DNA of 49,778 nt. It comes from Verrucomicrobiaceae bacterium (lineage in GTDB: Bacteria > Verrucomicrobiota > Verrucomicrobiia > Verrucomicrobiales > Akkermansiaceae). The notes below the pieces were generated by a model. The model saw only the letters and a list, made by a program, of their open reading frames with translations, made no database searches and was not told the DNA's origin. The translations under genes were made by a program, and so were the position numbers. Position 1 is the stretch's first letter. Each line of letters begins with the position of its first letter. Shown piece by piece: positions 7,293-16,055 of this stretch. The stretch covers positions 1-49,778 of the forward strand of contig JAIXQS010000131.1 in NCBI GenBank assembly GCA_027485615.1, written 5' to 3'.

Positions 7293-8207
7293 ATGCGGGT
7301 CGTGTTTCGAAAAACGGTGATCCTGGCTGCCGCGGCGTTCGGATTTATCTCCACCGTCGGAGGACAAACCCCGGTTGATCCGTCCGACCCCGCCACCAAA
7401 ATGGGAGCGCGCAACGGAGCTGTTTACGTGATGGATCACCTCCCTGCCGCTTTTTGGGAATTCCAATCCTTCCGAGCCGCCATCCGCTCAACGGGCAAAT
7501 CTCCCGTATTGCACGGGAGCGCTTCCGCCCTATTGTGGGGCGACACGATGCCGTCATTCCTAATCACCTGCACAAACGCGACGTGCGCGGTTCCGGAGGC
7601 TTACCGTGAGCTTTTCAAGGGCTCAGAGGAGCTGGTCTCTTCCGAGGAAGGCTGGGAACCCGGCGCACTGAACCTCGCCCAAGGTCTCTCCATGAAATTT
7701 TGCACCCAGCTGATCCACGGCGATGTCACCCGCCTGCTCATCGACCTTGAACAGGACGGGGAAAAACACTGGAGCAAGATCTCAGCAAAGCTCCCCGAGG
7801 CCATGCGTGAGAAGCTGGTCACCCGGATGGCAGGGAAATTCCGAGCACTCATCCAGCAGCGGCTCGCCGAGGATTTCAAGCGCAACGAGGCCGCGATCCA
7901 CCTGCTGGTCCACACCGCGCCGCTCACCGATGGAAGCATCCTTTTCGAGTATGCCGGCTCAGACACCGCCCAGAAGATCGCGATTACCTCGGCCAAGCTT
8001 TTGCCACAAGGAGAGATCGATTCCAGGGCGCTCGCCATGACCGAGCCCTCCCCTTTCGTCCGCTGGCTCATCGACTCCTTTGCCTCCGAGAATTACGGTG
8101 TCATCCGCATCACCGTCTCCCAGTCCTTTTTCCTCCGCTCCGTCCCGTTGCGCTGGGAAACGATCAAGAAACACCTGATCCAGGCGCTCAGCAATTCTAC
8201 GGAGTGA
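7293..8207 (+). CDS. N-formylglutamate amidohydrolase-like protein, metal motif lost
   Basis: 304 residues from the ATG at 7293. Residues from about 86 onward follow the FGase (HutG-like) pattern: FLIT-C-x-x-A-x-x-AVPEAYRELF, then a TRLLIDL segment, and HLLVHTAPL. In the family the first block carries a Glu-His pair (CEHA) that belongs to the zinc site; here it reads CTNA (93-96), so metal binding and hydrolysis are doubtful. The first 85 residues begin with a signal-like stretch (RKTVILAAAAFGFISTVGGQ), unusual for a cytosolic enzyme. An alternative ATG at 7548 gives a 219-residue protein of ordinary FGase size. Start and activity are uncertain. Confidence 0.55.
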   Translation: MRVVFRKTVILAAAAFGFISTVGGQTPVDPSDPATKMGARNGAVYVMDHLPAAFWEFQSFRAAIRSTGKSPVLHGSASALLWGDTMPSFLITCTNATCAVPEAYRELFKGSEELVSSEEGWEPGALNLAQGLSMKFCTQLIHGDVTRLLIDLEQDGEKHWSKISAKLPEAMREKLVTRMAGKFRALIQQRLAEDFKRNEAAIHLLVHTAPLTDGSILFEYAGSDTAQKIAITSAKLLPQGEIDSRALAMTEPSPFVRWLIDSFASENYGVIRITVSQSFFLRSVPLRWETIKKHLIQALSNSTE

Positions 8208-8295
8208 TTTACACATCCCTTGAGAGTTCATTGACCCGTGGGTTCGACGAACCTCCAAACAACGCGAAGCCAAAAATCATAGCCCCTGGGCAATT

Positions 8296-11200
8296 TTGAG
8301 ATCTGAAATTTCGTGGCTCCGCCGCGCACTGACATCCCCCGAGTTCCACAAGCATCTTGCCGCCTTCGCAGCAGGTGGAGGGCGAACCGTGTTCGATCAC
8401 GCCGATGAGGCGTCGCATTCCTTCCTCGCCGCGCTCGCATGCACCGCCGCTGCTGATCAAGGGAAAAAGCGCCAGTGGATCGTCCACGAATCCCCGCGCC
8501 AACGCGAGCGCATCGCCGCCGAGCTGGAGCTATGGGGCATCACAGCCGTCGTCCTGCCGGACGTGGGGGCGATCTTCGGTCGCCCTCCAGAGACGGACCG
8601 CGAGCTTCAGCTCGCCCCGGAAGCCCAGCCCCTGGAAGTCCAAGACCCCGAAACCGCCGCCGAGTGGTTCGCAATCCTAGAAACCCTCGCCATCTCGGAT
8701 TCCTTCACGGTTCTCTGCGGCCCCGATTCCTTTTCCCAATACGCTCCCTCCGCGAAGTCCCTCCTCTCCAACCGCACCCACCTAAAACCCGGCCTCACCC
8801 TTGATCCCACCGCCTTCGCCGAAACCCTCACCGCACACGGCTACGAGCGTTTCCCGACCGTCACCGCCCGCGGCCATTTCGCCATCCGCGGCGGCATCCT
8901 CGATCTCTTCCCCTTCCAATCCCCCCGCCCCCTCCGCCTCGAATTCTTCGATACCGAACTCGAATCGATCCGCGAGTTCGACCTCAACACCCAAGCCTCG
9001 ACCCACAAGATCCCGGAAATCGATCTCCAGCTCACAGAACCTCCGGCGGTAGCAACCATCGCCGATTACCTGAACGCCGATGACATCGTCATCAGTATCG
9101 TGGCTGGGACTTGTAGTCCCAGTCCGTCGGAGGGACTTGTAGTCGCTCCCTCTTTCCTCATCACCGAAGGCACCTCCACCGCCGAAGAGGACTTCACCCT
9201 AGCTACCTACGCCTCCCCGCTCGGCACCTTCGACGCCGGCGACTTCGTCCTCGACGAGCTCCGCCGCGAGGCCTTTTTCAAACAGCTCAACGAATGGCAA
9301 CGTGAGGCATGGGACATCGGAATCGTGTTCTCCACCAAAGGGGAACTCGAACGCTTCACCGAGCTTTCCGGAAAAGATCTCGAGCGCGATCTCGGCCTCA
9401 CCCCGGTCATCGGCGAGCTGGTTTCCTCCTTCACCCTCCCCGTCACCAAGCTCGCCGTCCTCTCCTCTAGCGAGCTCTTCGGTCGCTACCGCACACCCGG
9501 CGCGGCTCGCCGTTCCACGGTCGAGAAAGCCCGCGTCATCCGCGCCCGTGCCACCCTCGACGACATCGAGCCCGGCGACCTCGTCGTCCACTACGAATAC
9601 GGGATCGGGAAATTCAAAGGCATCTCACAGGAAGAGGAGGGCGAGGAGCTCCAGATTGAATACAAGGACGGCTCCATCCTCTCCGTCCCCCTCGAGCAAG
9701 CCCACCTCATCGGGAAATACGTCGGTGTCGGAGGAAAAACCCCTGACCTCAACAAACTCGGCAACGCCACCTGGCAGAAAAACCGTAAGTCCGCCGAGAA
9801 ATCCATCCTCGACTACGCCGCCCGCCTGCTCCGCATCCAGGCCGAGCGCGAGCACGAGCAAGGCCACGCCCACCCGCCCGACACCCGCTGGATGTTCGAA
9901 TTCGAGCAGAGTTTCCACTACACCGAAACGCCCGATCAGAAACAAGCGATCCTCGACACCAAGCACGACCTCGAAGCCCCCCGCTCCATGGATCGCCTCA
10001 TCTGCGGCGACGTCGGATTCGGGAAAACCGAAGTCGCCATCCGCGCCGCCTTCAAGTGCATCACCGGCGGGAAACAGGCCGCCCTGCTCTGCCCCACCAC
10101 CGTCCTCGCCGAGCAACATTGGCGCACTTTCCGCGAGCGCTTCTCCGACTATCCGATCCGCGTCGATCTCCTCAACCGCTTCCGCTCCGCCAGCGAGGTG
10201 AAAGCCACCATCCAAGGCCTCGCCGATGGCTCCGTCGATATGGTCATCGGCACCCACCGGCTCATTTCCGGCGATGTGGCCTACAAAGACCTCGGCCTCG
10301 CCATCATCGATGAGGAGCAGCGCTTCGGCGTCGCGCATAAGGAGAAATTCAAAGACCTCTTCCGCCAGATCGATGTCCTGACTCTTTCCGCAACCCCCAT
10401 CCCGCGAACGCTCTACATGGCACTCATGGGCGCGCGTGACATGTCCACCATCGACACCCCGCCCCCCAACCGCCTCCCCGTTTCCACCACCGTCACCGCC
10501 TACGACGAGCGCGTCATCCGCGATGCGATCCGCCGCGAGATGAAACGCGGCGGCCAGGTCTTCTTCCTACACAACCGCGTCAAGACCATCGAGATGGTTC
10601 ACAAAAAGCTCAAGGAGCTCGTCCCCGAAGCCCGCGTCCTCGTCGGCCACGGCCAGATGGAAAAGCACGACCTCGAGAACGTCATGCACGCCTTCGTCAA
10701 CCACGAGGCCGACGTCCTGCTCGCCACCACCATCATCGAGACCGGCATCGATATCCCCAACGCCAACACCATCCTCATCGACCGCGCCGACCGCTTCGGC
10801 CTCGCCGACCTCTACCAGCTCCGAGGCCGCGTCGGCCGCGCCGGGGAAAAAGCCTACGCCATCCTCCTGCTACCGAGGGAAATGATCACCCAGGGCGATG
10901 CCAGAAAACGCATCCACGCCATCAAACAATACACCGCCCTAGGCTCCGGCTTCAAAATCGCCATGCGCGACCTGGAAATCCGCGGCGCCGGCAACCTCCT
11001 GGGAACCAAGCAATCCGGCCACATCGCCCAAATCGGCTTCGACCTCTACTGCCAGCTCCTCCGCCAATCCATCGACCGCCTAAAAGGAAAGAAAGATCCG
11101 AGCCTCCAGGAAACCACCTTCAAAGCCGACTTCATCATCCCCACGGAAACGCAGTGGGTCACTGCGTTCGAAGCTCTAAATCCAAAATCCAAAATCCAAA

Positions 11201-11568
11201 ATCTAAAATTGGATCTTCTCCCCGCCTTCATCCCGACCTCCTACCTCTCCGACGCCAAGCTCCGCATCAACGCCTACCGCGAACTCGCCGAAGCCAACAC
11301 CCCCAAATCCATCACCGCCCTCGAGAAAAACTGGATCGACCGCCACGGCCGCCTCCCCGAACCCGTCAAACACCTCCTCACCATCGCCCGCATCAAAGCC
11401 GAGGCCGCATCGAACAAAATCTCATCGGTGGAGATTTCAGGACAGAGGCTCATGCTCCAAAGGAACGGCAGCCCGATTCTGATGAATGGCTCAAGCTATC
11501 CAAGGCTGGCGAAGACGAAGCCGTCAGAGAAGTTGCAGGAAGCGCTTGAAATGCTGAGGAATTTCTAG
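8296..11568 (+). CDS. mfd: Transcription-repair coupling factor
   Basis: Mfd removes RNA polymerase stalled at DNA damage and recruits UvrA. Seen in order: UvrB-like N-terminal region (about 1-300), RNA-polymerase-interacting CarD-like domain ([12 protein letters not shown] near 428), Walker [11 protein letters not shown] (about 571), DEEQ box (672-675), TIIETGID and the QLRGRVGR helicase motif, and a C-terminal TRCF domain. No ATG exists near the start; TTG at 8296 is taken, with a weak ribosome site, so the N-terminus is uncertain. Two repeats interrupt the coding region in frame: a palindromic element (residues 268-278) and an AAATCCA array encoding [11 protein letters not shown] (near 962-972). 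At 1090 residues it is still a full-length protein. Confidence 0.95.
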   Translation: MRSEISWLRRALTSPEFHKHLAAFAAGGGRTVFDHADEASHSFLAALACTAAADQGKKRQWIVHESPRQRERIAAELELWGITAVVLPDVGAIFGRPPETDRELQLAPEAQPLEVQDPETAAEWFAILETLAISDSFTVLCGPDSFSQYAPSAKSLLSNRTHLKPGLTLDPTAFAETLTAHGYERFPTVTARGHFAIRGGILDLFPFQSPRPLRLEFFDTELESIREFDLNTQASTHKIPEIDLQLTEPPAVATIADYLNADDIVISIVAGTCSPSPSEGLVVAPSFLITEGTSTAEEDFTLATYASPLGTFDAGDFVLDELRREAFFKQLNEWQREAWDIGIVFSTKGELERFTELSGKDLERDLGLTPVIGELVSSFTLPVTKLAVLSSSELFGRYRTPGAARRSTVEKARVIRARATLDDIEPGDLVVHYEYGIGKFKGISQEEEGEELQIEYKDGSILSVPLEQAHLIGKYVGVGGKTPDLNKLGNATWQKNRKSAEKSILDYAARLLRIQAEREHEQGHAHPPDTRWMFEFEQSFHYTETPDQKQAILDTKHDLEAPRSMDRLICGDVGFGKTEVAIRAAFKCITGGKQAALLCPTTVLAEQHWRTFRERFSDYPIRVDLLNRFRSASEVKATIQGLADGSVDMVIGTHRLISGDVAYKDLGLAIIDEEQRFGVAHKEKFKDLFRQIDVLTLSATPIPRTLYMALMGARDMSTIDTPPPNRLPVSTTVTAYDERVIRDAIRREMKRGGQVFFLHNRVKTIEMVHKKLKELVPEARVLVGHGQMEKHDLENVMHAFVNHEADVLLATTIIETGIDIPNANTILIDRADRFGLADLYQLRGRVGRAGEKAYAILLLPREMITQGDARKRIHAIKQYTALGSGFKIAMRDLEIRGAGNLLGTKQSGHIAQIGFDLYCQLLRQSIDRLKGKKDPSLQETTFKADFIIPTETQWVTAFEALNPKSKIQNLKLDLLPAFIPTSYLSDAKLRINAYRELAEANTPKSITALEKNWIDRHGRLPEPVKHLLTIARIKAEAASNKISSVEISGQRLMLQRNGSPILMNGSSYPRLAKTKPSEKLQEALEMLRNF
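9099..9144. repeat. REP-like palindromic element, copy 2, inside mfd
   Basis: 31 nt (9099-9129) match 2607-2637 with one difference. The core CTGGGACT-TGT-AGTCCCAG (9104-9122) is a perfect 8-bp stem, followed by a second, partial GGACTTGTAGTC hairpin (9133-9144). It is translated in frame as [15 protein letters not shown] within the UvrB-like part of Mfd, so it looks like an inserted element tolerated in the protein. Confidence 0.8.
11178..11213. repeat. AAATCCA heptanucleotide array inside mfd
   Basis: Three perfect AAATCCA heptamers followed by two variants (AAATCTA, AAATTGG), translated as [11 protein letters not shown] between the helicase core and the C-terminal domain. The same peptide SKIQNL appears in the DUF3516 tail protein (18152-18229), where the repeat lies in the same frame. 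Confidence 0.75.
11254..11310. repeat. mfd-tail repeat, copy A (source, within mfd)
   Basis: Encodes [19 protein letters not shown] of the Mfd C-terminal domain. The 43-nt core 11266-11308 recurs at 12620-12662 (two differences) and 13542-13584 (one difference). As LR-YRELAEA is conserved in Mfd proteins, this copy is the likely origin. Confidence 0.85.
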
Positions 11569-11599
11569 GTAGGCATCATACCTACTCCCTCCACAAATC

Positions 11600-11634
11600 T
11601 TGACCTTGATAGTATCACGTGATACTATCACCGG
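11600..11634 (+). promoter_or_regulatory. fic promoter with embedded 24-bp palindromic operator
   Basis: TTGACC (-35, 11600-11605), 17-nt spacer, TACTAT (-10, 11623-11628). A perfect 24-bp palindrome, TGATAGTATCAC (11607-11618) followed by its reverse complement GTGATACTATCA (11619-11630), fills the spacer and the -10 box, so a bound dimer would block polymerase. Transcription should start about 7 nt after the -10, on the GTG at 11635, giving a leaderless message. No Shine-Dalgarno is present. Confidence 0.7.
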
Positions 11635-12594
11635 GTGAAACCACCGTTTTCCATCACACCTGAAATCCTCCGATTCGTTGGGGAAATTGAACGGCTTATC
11701 GGGCGAATCGAAGGTTTCGAACAACCAAAACCGCAGCCCCACCTTCGGATAGCCAACCGTGTCCGCACGATCCAAGGTAGCTTGGCCATCGAAGGCAACA
11801 CACTCGATCTCGATCAGGTGACCGCCCTGCTCGAAGGCAAACGTGTCATCGGCCGAAAGGAGAAAATTCAGGAAGCGCTGAATGCCATCGCCACCTACGA
11901 CCTGATGGCCAAGTTCGATCCCTTCTCACAGGAATCCCTCCTTGAAGCCCATCAAACCATGATGGATCAGCTCATACCAGACCCCGGAAAATGGCGAACC
12001 CGCAATGTCGGCATCCTCAAAGGCTCGAAAGTCGGCCATATCGCCCCAAAGGCGGATCTCGTCCCCCATCTCATGGACGATCTCTTCCGCTTTCTTCGCA
12101 CCAACGGCTACAACGCCCTCATCCGCTCCTGCGTTTTTCATTACGAACTGGAATTCATCCATCCATTTCAGGACGGAAACGGAAGAATCGGTCGCTTCTG
12201 GCAAACCCTGCTCCTCTATCACTATCACCCCGCCTTCGAGTTCATCCCCATCGAATCCCTCATCCACGAACACCAGCAGGAATACTACGCCGCCCTGGAG
12301 GCTTCAGACCGTAGCGGAGACTCCACCGCTTTCGTCCATTTTTCCCTCGGTATCATCCTCCAATCATTGGAAGACTTCGTCTCCTCATTTTCTCCAAAAC
12401 CCCTATCGGCAACCGAGCGTCTTTCGCGAGCAAAAGAGCACTTCGTTCACAGGGAGTTTTCACGGAAGCTCTATCTTGAACTCTATAAAGCCATCTCCAC
12501 AGCCACCGCCAGCCGGGATCTCAAACAAGCTGTCGAAGCAGGGATCCTATCCAGATCCGGGGAAAAATCCCTCACTCTCTATCGCTTCCGATAA
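11635..12594 (+). CDS. Fic-family protein (adenylyltransferase), class II
   Basis: 319 residues. The Fic active-site loop HPFQDGNGRIGR (176-187) is complete; in the family it transfers AMP from ATP to a hydroxyl group of a target protein. An inhibitory helix motif SLAIEGN (49-55; S-x-x-x-E-G-N) precedes the Fic core, which marks class II enzymes held inactive by their own N-terminus. The C-terminal 60 residues (KLYLELYKAISTATASRDLK onward) look like a winged helix, so the protein may bind its own palindromic operator. GTG at 11635 is the start; its first base coincides with the predicted transcription start. Probably an accessory gene, lying just downstream of mfd. Confidence 0.9.
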   Translation: MKPPFSITPEILRFVGEIERLIGRIEGFEQPKPQPHLRIANRVRTIQGSLAIEGNTLDLDQVTALLEGKRVIGRKEKIQEALNAIATYDLMAKFDPFSQESLLEAHQTMMDQLIPDPGKWRTRNVGILKGSKVGHIAPKADLVPHLMDDLFRFLRTNGYNALIRSCVFHYELEFIHPFQDGNGRIGRFWQTLLLYHYHPAFEFIPIESLIHEHQQEYYAALEASDRSGDSTAFVHFSLGIILQSLEDFVSSFSPKPLSATERLSRAKEHFVHREFSRKLYLELYKAISTATASRDLKQAVEAGILSRSGEKSLTLYRFR

Positions 12595-12607
12595 TCCTCC
12601 ACCCGCC

Positions 12608-12664
12608 GCCAAGCTCCGCATCAACGCCTACCGCGAACTCGCCGTAGCCAACACCCACAAATCC
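12608..12664. repeat. mfd-tail repeat, copy B, after fic
   Basis: Begins 14 nt past the fic stop. It matches mfd 11254-11308 over 55 nt with two differences, one of which (GAA to GTA) improves an imperfect hairpin TACCGCGA/TCGCCGTA. It is out of any gene. Confidence 0.85.
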
Positions 12665-12688
12665 AAAATCATCAATCATCAATTTCCC
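12658..12688. repeat. AAATCCA-type repeat after copy B
   Basis: AAATCCAAAATC followed by ATCAATC-type units, an imperfect heptamer array directly joined to the mfd-tail repeat. Confidence 0.5.
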
Positions 12689-12692
12689 CCTC

Positions 12693-12778
12693 TTCCTCTG
12701 TGTCCCCTGCGCTCTCCGTGGTTAAAAACTCTTCCTCTTCCCTTGGCGATCTTAGCGGACTTGGCGGTTCAAAATTCT
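12693..12778. repeat. Two dispersed repeats ending GTGGTTAAAAA and GGCGGTTCAAAATT
   Basis: Two tandem units of the family seen at 2686-2719: 12693-12733 with CTCTGTG...CTCCGTGGTTAAAAA, and 12741-12778 with GGCGATCTTAGCGG...TTGGCGGTTCAAAATT. They fill the gap between the fic cassette and the vapBC promoter. Confidence 0.5.
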
Positions 12779-12788
12779 TTCTCCCACC

Positions 12789-12822
12789 TTGACCCAATGG
12801 CCATTTTAGCTATTTTCATTCC
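12789..12822 (+). promoter_or_regulatory. vapBC promoter with palindrome in the spacer
   Basis: TTGACC (12789-12794), 16-nt spacer, TATTTT (12811-12816). The spacer holds AATGGCCATT (12796-12805), a 10-bp perfect palindrome suited to autorepression by the antitoxin. The expected start of transcription is on or next to the ATG at 12823, again leaderless, and no ribosome site is seen. Confidence 0.55.
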
Positions 12823-13104
12823 ATGAACACCTTCACCGCCACTGACGCGAAGAATCGTTTCGGCGAGCTTCTCGAAGCCGTTCACCGCGAACCCATCGAG
12901 ATCGACAAAAAAGGCCGTCCCGTCGCAGTAATGCTTTCCTACGATACCTATCAGGAAATGAAGGAGGCACTGGGTGAAGCAAAAAAGCCTTCGGATCTAA
13001 GTTGGCTGAGTGAGTGGCGGAAAACCGCCGCACTTGCTCCCGCAGCAAGTGCAGATGATGAAACCGCCTATCACGAACATCTCGACCGGAAATACGGCAG
13101 ATGA
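12823..13104 (+). CDS. Phd/YefM-family antitoxin
   Basis: 93-residue antitoxin. The N-terminal DNA-binding fold of Phd/YefM is clear: TDAKNRFGELLEAVHREP, then IEIDKKGRPVAVMLSYDTYQ (7-46). The C-terminal half is charged and probably disordered until it binds the toxin (SWLSEWRKTAAL...). In the family the protein neutralises the toxin and represses its own operon. The stop overlaps the start of the PIN toxin by 4 nt (ATGA), giving coupled translation. The palindrome at 12796-12805 is the likely operator. Confidence 0.9.
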   Translation: MNTFTATDAKNRFGELLEAVHREPIEIDKKGRPVAVMLSYDTYQEMKEALGEAKKPSDLSWLSEWRKTAALAPAASADDETAYHEHLDRKYGR

Positions 13105-13523
13105 TCCGCCTCTTCCTCGACACCAACGTCATCCTTGATCTGATCATCAGCGACAGGGACGGGCACCCGAGCGCGCTGGCTCTTGAGAGCTTTGCAAATA
13201 CACATCCCTGCAAACTCTCGTGCGCATGGCACTCCCTCTCCATCATCGAATACATCGGCAGGAAACGATTCGGATCGGAAGCCATCCACCTTTTGCTCAG
13301 GAACCTTTTGGACACATTCACCATACCCTCCGCCGGAACCGACGAAGCCAAACAAGCCTTCAATTACCTCGCGGGGGATTTCGAAGATGCCCTCCAAATC
13401 TCCGCAGCCGTCGCCAGCAAGGCAGACCACATCCTGACCAATGATGCCAGCGGATTCACCAAATCCCCCATCTCAGTCCTCTCTCCCAAGGACTTCCTCT
13501 TAACGTTGGCTAGCGGGGAATGA
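13101..13523 (+). CDS. PIN-domain toxin (VapC-like ribonuclease)
   Basis: 140-residue PIN protein. Acidic metal-binding residues are in place: D7 in LDTNVILD, E50 in SIIEYIG, D93/D96 in GDFEDALQ and D115 in ILTNDASGF. VapC toxins cleave tRNA or rRNA in a metal-dependent way when the antitoxin is degraded. Pairing with a Phd/YefM-type antitoxin is common. It closes the second cassette of the island; copy C of the mfd-tail repeat begins 8-18 nt past its stop. Confidence 0.9.
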   Translation: MIRLFLDTNVILDLIISDRDGHPSALALESFANTHPCKLSCAWHSLSIIEYIGRKRFGSEAIHLLLRNLLDTFTIPSAGTDEAKQAFNYLAGDFEDALQISAAVASKADHILTNDASGFTKSPISVLSPKDFLLTLASGE

Positions 13524-13530
13524 CCCCATG

Positions 13531-13585
13531 CAAAATTGCGAATCAACGCCTACCGCGAACTCGCCGTAGCCAACACCCCCAAATG
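13531..13585. repeat. mfd-tail repeat, copy C, after vapC
   Basis: Core 13542-13584 matches mfd 11266-11308 in 42 of 43 positions and copy B in 42 of 43. As in copy B the variable codon is GTA, so B and C share a change that copy A lacks. It is preceded by CAAAATTGCGA, not by the sequence found left of copies A and B. Confidence 0.85.
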
Positions 13586-13678
13586 AGGCAAACTTACGAA
13601 GAGAATCCCTGAAGGCGCCATTGCATACGGCAATACTACCCGCTTGATGTTGGACGGCCATAAGAAGACAATGTCCCC

Positions 13679-14509
13679 ATGATCGATTCCCACCACCATC
13701 TCTGGCGCTACTCGAAAGAGGATTACCCATGGATCCCCGCAGGCTCTCCGCTTGCCCAAGACCAGCTCGCACCCGAACTTGAGGCGGTCACTTCCGAGGC
13801 CGGAGTCGAAGGAACCGTAGTGGTCCAAGCCCGCCAGATCATCGATGAATCCGATTTCCTCCTCACACTCGCCGACCAGACCGATCGCATCCAGGCGGTC
13901 GTCGGCTGGGTGCCGCTGATCGATGAAAACGTCGGCACCCATCTCGAACGCCTCTCCGTGTTTCCGAAATTCAAAGCCGTCCGCCACGTCCTCCAGGAAG
14001 AACCTGATGAATACTTCCTACGCGACGATTTCCACCGCGGCCTTGCGCGGCTCCCCTCATTCGGCCTGCGTTACGACCTGCTGATCTTTCAGCGACAGCT
14101 TCCCGTCGCGATCCAGCTCGTTGATCGCCAGCCCGCTCTCCCCATCGTCCTCAACCACATCGCGAAACCGGAAGCCCGCAACGGCCGCATCGAACCCGGG
14201 TGGCGCACCGGCATGAAGGAACTCGCGAAGCGCGACAACCTGATCGGCGTGAAATTCTCCGGCCTCCTCACCGAATTTCCGGAGGGCGAAGGCGATGCCG
14301 AAACCGTCTCCGCCTACTTCCAAGAGACCCTCGAAATCTTCGGAGCCGACAAGGTCATGTTCGGCACCGACTGGCCGGTCTGCCTGCTTCGGACAAGCTA
14401 CCAAGATTGGGCAAACACCGTCCGCCAACTCACCGAAGAACTTTCGGAAAGCGACCGGAACGCGATCCTCGGAGGAAACGCGAAACGCGCTTACGGGTTG
14501 GGAACCTGA
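13679..14509 (+). CDS. Amidohydrolase family 2 (TIM-barrel lactonase-like)
   Basis: 276-residue metal-dependent hydrolase of the amidohydrolase-2 superfamily (COG3618 type; relatives hydrolyse sugar lactones such as L-fuconolactone or L-rhamnonolactone). The N-terminal DSHHHLW (3-9) gives the first metal ligands; a conserved histidine is in LNHIAKP (about 158-164), and GTDWPV near 228-233 supplies the last Asp. ATG at 13679 fits the family start, two residues before the motif. The last 19 nt overlap the 3' end of the convergent GH75 gene. No sugar-catabolic neighbours, so the substrate is open. Confidence 0.85.
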   Translation: MIDSHHHLWRYSKEDYPWIPAGSPLAQDQLAPELEAVTSEAGVEGTVVVQARQIIDESDFLLTLADQTDRIQAVVGWVPLIDENVGTHLERLSVFPKFKAVRHVLQEEPDEYFLRDDFHRGLARLPSFGLRYDLLIFQRQLPVAIQLVDRQPALPIVLNHIAKPEARNGRIEPGWRTGMKELAKRDNLIGVKFSGLLTEFPEGEGDAETVSAYFQETLEIFGADKVMFGTDWPVCLLRTSYQDWANTVRQLTEELSESDRNAILGGNAKRAYGLGT

Positions 14510-15915
14510 GGGGTGACGGGCTGCGGCTCGGGCTGCGGCAAAAGATCCGTCCACTGGTGGAGCTGGTAGCCGTTTCCAAGTCCACCGATCTCCTGCAAAA
14601 GCCCGTGGCATTTCTGACGCCATGCTTCGTAGTCGGGCGGCCCGGCTTTCTTCTCGCGGCTGCCTGGGAAGACCACATAGCTCACGGTGAGATCGGACAC
14701 CGGGCGGCTGTAGGGGCTCGCGTTCTTATTGAGTTCCTTCGCCAGGCGCAGCGAGGCCTCGCCCACCTTGAAGGTCGGGCCGCCGTCTCCGACGATGCAG
14801 GGGTAAACCTTTTCCCCGAAAATCACCAAGGCGTAATCCCCCACCTTCGGCGCGAAGGGATCGGAGCTGGCGGTGAGCAGGTTCACGGGGATCACGATGA
14901 AAGGATCATATTCGGCAATCAGATAACTCCGCGCCTTCAAATCGGCGACACCGCGTTTCAGCATCGCGATCCTTTCCGCCAGCCATTTCTTGCGCTCCGC
15001 CGTAGTGCCCGGCTCTTTCATTTCCTTGGTGCCGGCCTCGATGCGCTTTTCCCAACCCGCGATCATCGGGTTCGGCGTCTTCGTCTTCTTCGGCCAGCCG
15101 TAGCTGGTGAAGGGCTGGTAATGGGTGGAGTTCACGATGTTATCCGGCATCGTCGCGAGGCGGTCGCCGTCCGAGCCGTCGGATACCACATCCATTTCCG
15201 CCTGCATGAAGAACACCTTCCGCCCGCTTTCGGAAACCATGTGCAGGATCGTCTCGCAGTCGTAGATGTTGTGCTTCGTGAGCAGTTCTGAAAGCGAGTG
15301 GGCGTCGCGGCGCACGCGGTCGGCCTTGTTCTTGTAGAGCGCGGCATACCATGGGGAAACCTTTGCTTTCTCCAGCAGCGGCGGCAGCCCGGGCAGGATC
15401 GCGGAGAGCTTGGGGTTTGCCTTTTCCAGTTCGTCGCTCTTGGTGGCAGCGATGGGCAGCCGCAGCTTGAGTTCGTAGCTTGCGGTGTAGCTGTCGTCGG
15501 TGATCCGCTCTGCCACCGCAGTTTTTCCCTCCTCGAAGGTGACCTTGGTTTTGAAAGGGATCCCGCTGCGGAGCTCACGGACATCCGCCACGGTTCCCGA
15601 AGGCATTTCCGGCGGAGGCAGCACCTCGGGCGGGGTCTCGACCTTGGGTTTCACCGGCATCAGCGCCGCGAGTTCCTTTTTCAGCTTCTCCTCGTACTCC
15701 TCCCGCAACCGCTGCTCGATCTGCAAGGCCAGCGTTTCCTCATCCGTGCCGGGCTGCGGTTTCGGAGCGGTGATCTCCTTCAGGTTTCGCACCACTTTCA
15801 CGGGAATGCTCGTGAAGAAGGAACCTACGACAGCAGCGACGAGAATCAGGAATCCCAGCCCGAACCACGGAAACCCTTTCTTCAAATCGCCACGCCGAAC
15901 GTTCTTCTCTTCCAT
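14491..15915 (-). CDS. Membrane-anchored GH75 chitosanase-like protein
   Basis: 474 residues. An N-terminal membrane anchor (17-36) is followed by a charged coiled-coil stretch (60-88) and a Pro-rich linker (90-110). The C-terminal half matches the GH75 fungal-type chitosanase pattern: [12 protein letters not shown] (about 236-247, a metal/catalytic Asp block), [10 protein letters not shown] (near 335), [20 protein letters not shown], and [19 protein letters not shown] ending in [11 protein letters not shown]75 enzymes cleave beta-1,4 glucosamine chains. The protein should sit in the periplasm or on the outside, fixed by its N-terminus. It ends in a Pro/Gln-rich tail. True substrate unknown. 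Confidence 0.7.
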   Translation of the reverse strand: MEEKNVRRGDLKKGFPWFGLGFLILVAAVVGSFFTSIPVKVVRNLKEITAPKPQPGTDEETLALQIEQRLREEYEEKLKKELAALMPVKPKVETPPEVLPPPEMPSGTVADVRELRSGIPFKTKVTFEEGKTAVAERITDDSYTASYELKLRLPIAATKSDELEKANPKLSAILPGLPPLLEKAKVSPWYAALYKNKADRVRRDAHSLSELLTKHNIYDCETILHMVSESGRKVFFMQAEMDVVSDGSDGDRLATMPDNIVNSTHYQPFTSYGWPKKTKTPNPMIAGWEKRIEAGTKEMKEPGTTAERKKWLAERIAMLKRGVADLKARSYLIAEYDPFIVIPVNLLTASSDPFAPKVGDYALVIFGEKVYPCIVGDGGPTFKVGEASLRLAKELNKNASPYSRPVSDLTVSYVVFPGSREKKAGPPDYEAWRQKCHGLLQEIGGLGNGYQLHQWTDLLPQPEPQPVTPQVPNP

Positions 15916-16055
15916 GACGGGAGCTTAAGCATGCTTACCAAGCCGAATCAACCGATCTTGCGCCCTTACTGACACCGGATTCCTCTAAGCTCGATGGAAT
16001 CCGTTTTATTTCAATGTTCAACATTTGCTGTCCGATATTGTATATCCACATCGCC

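Noticed and set aside
11251..13585. Integron attC array
   Set aside because: The repeats lack the R/L box layout and length of attC sites as far as can be seen, and no integrase is present; only the cassette-like order is claimed.
14489..14512. Frameshift at the amidohydrolase/GH75 junction
   Set aside because: Both genes are complete; the 19-nt overlap is an ordinary convergent overlap.
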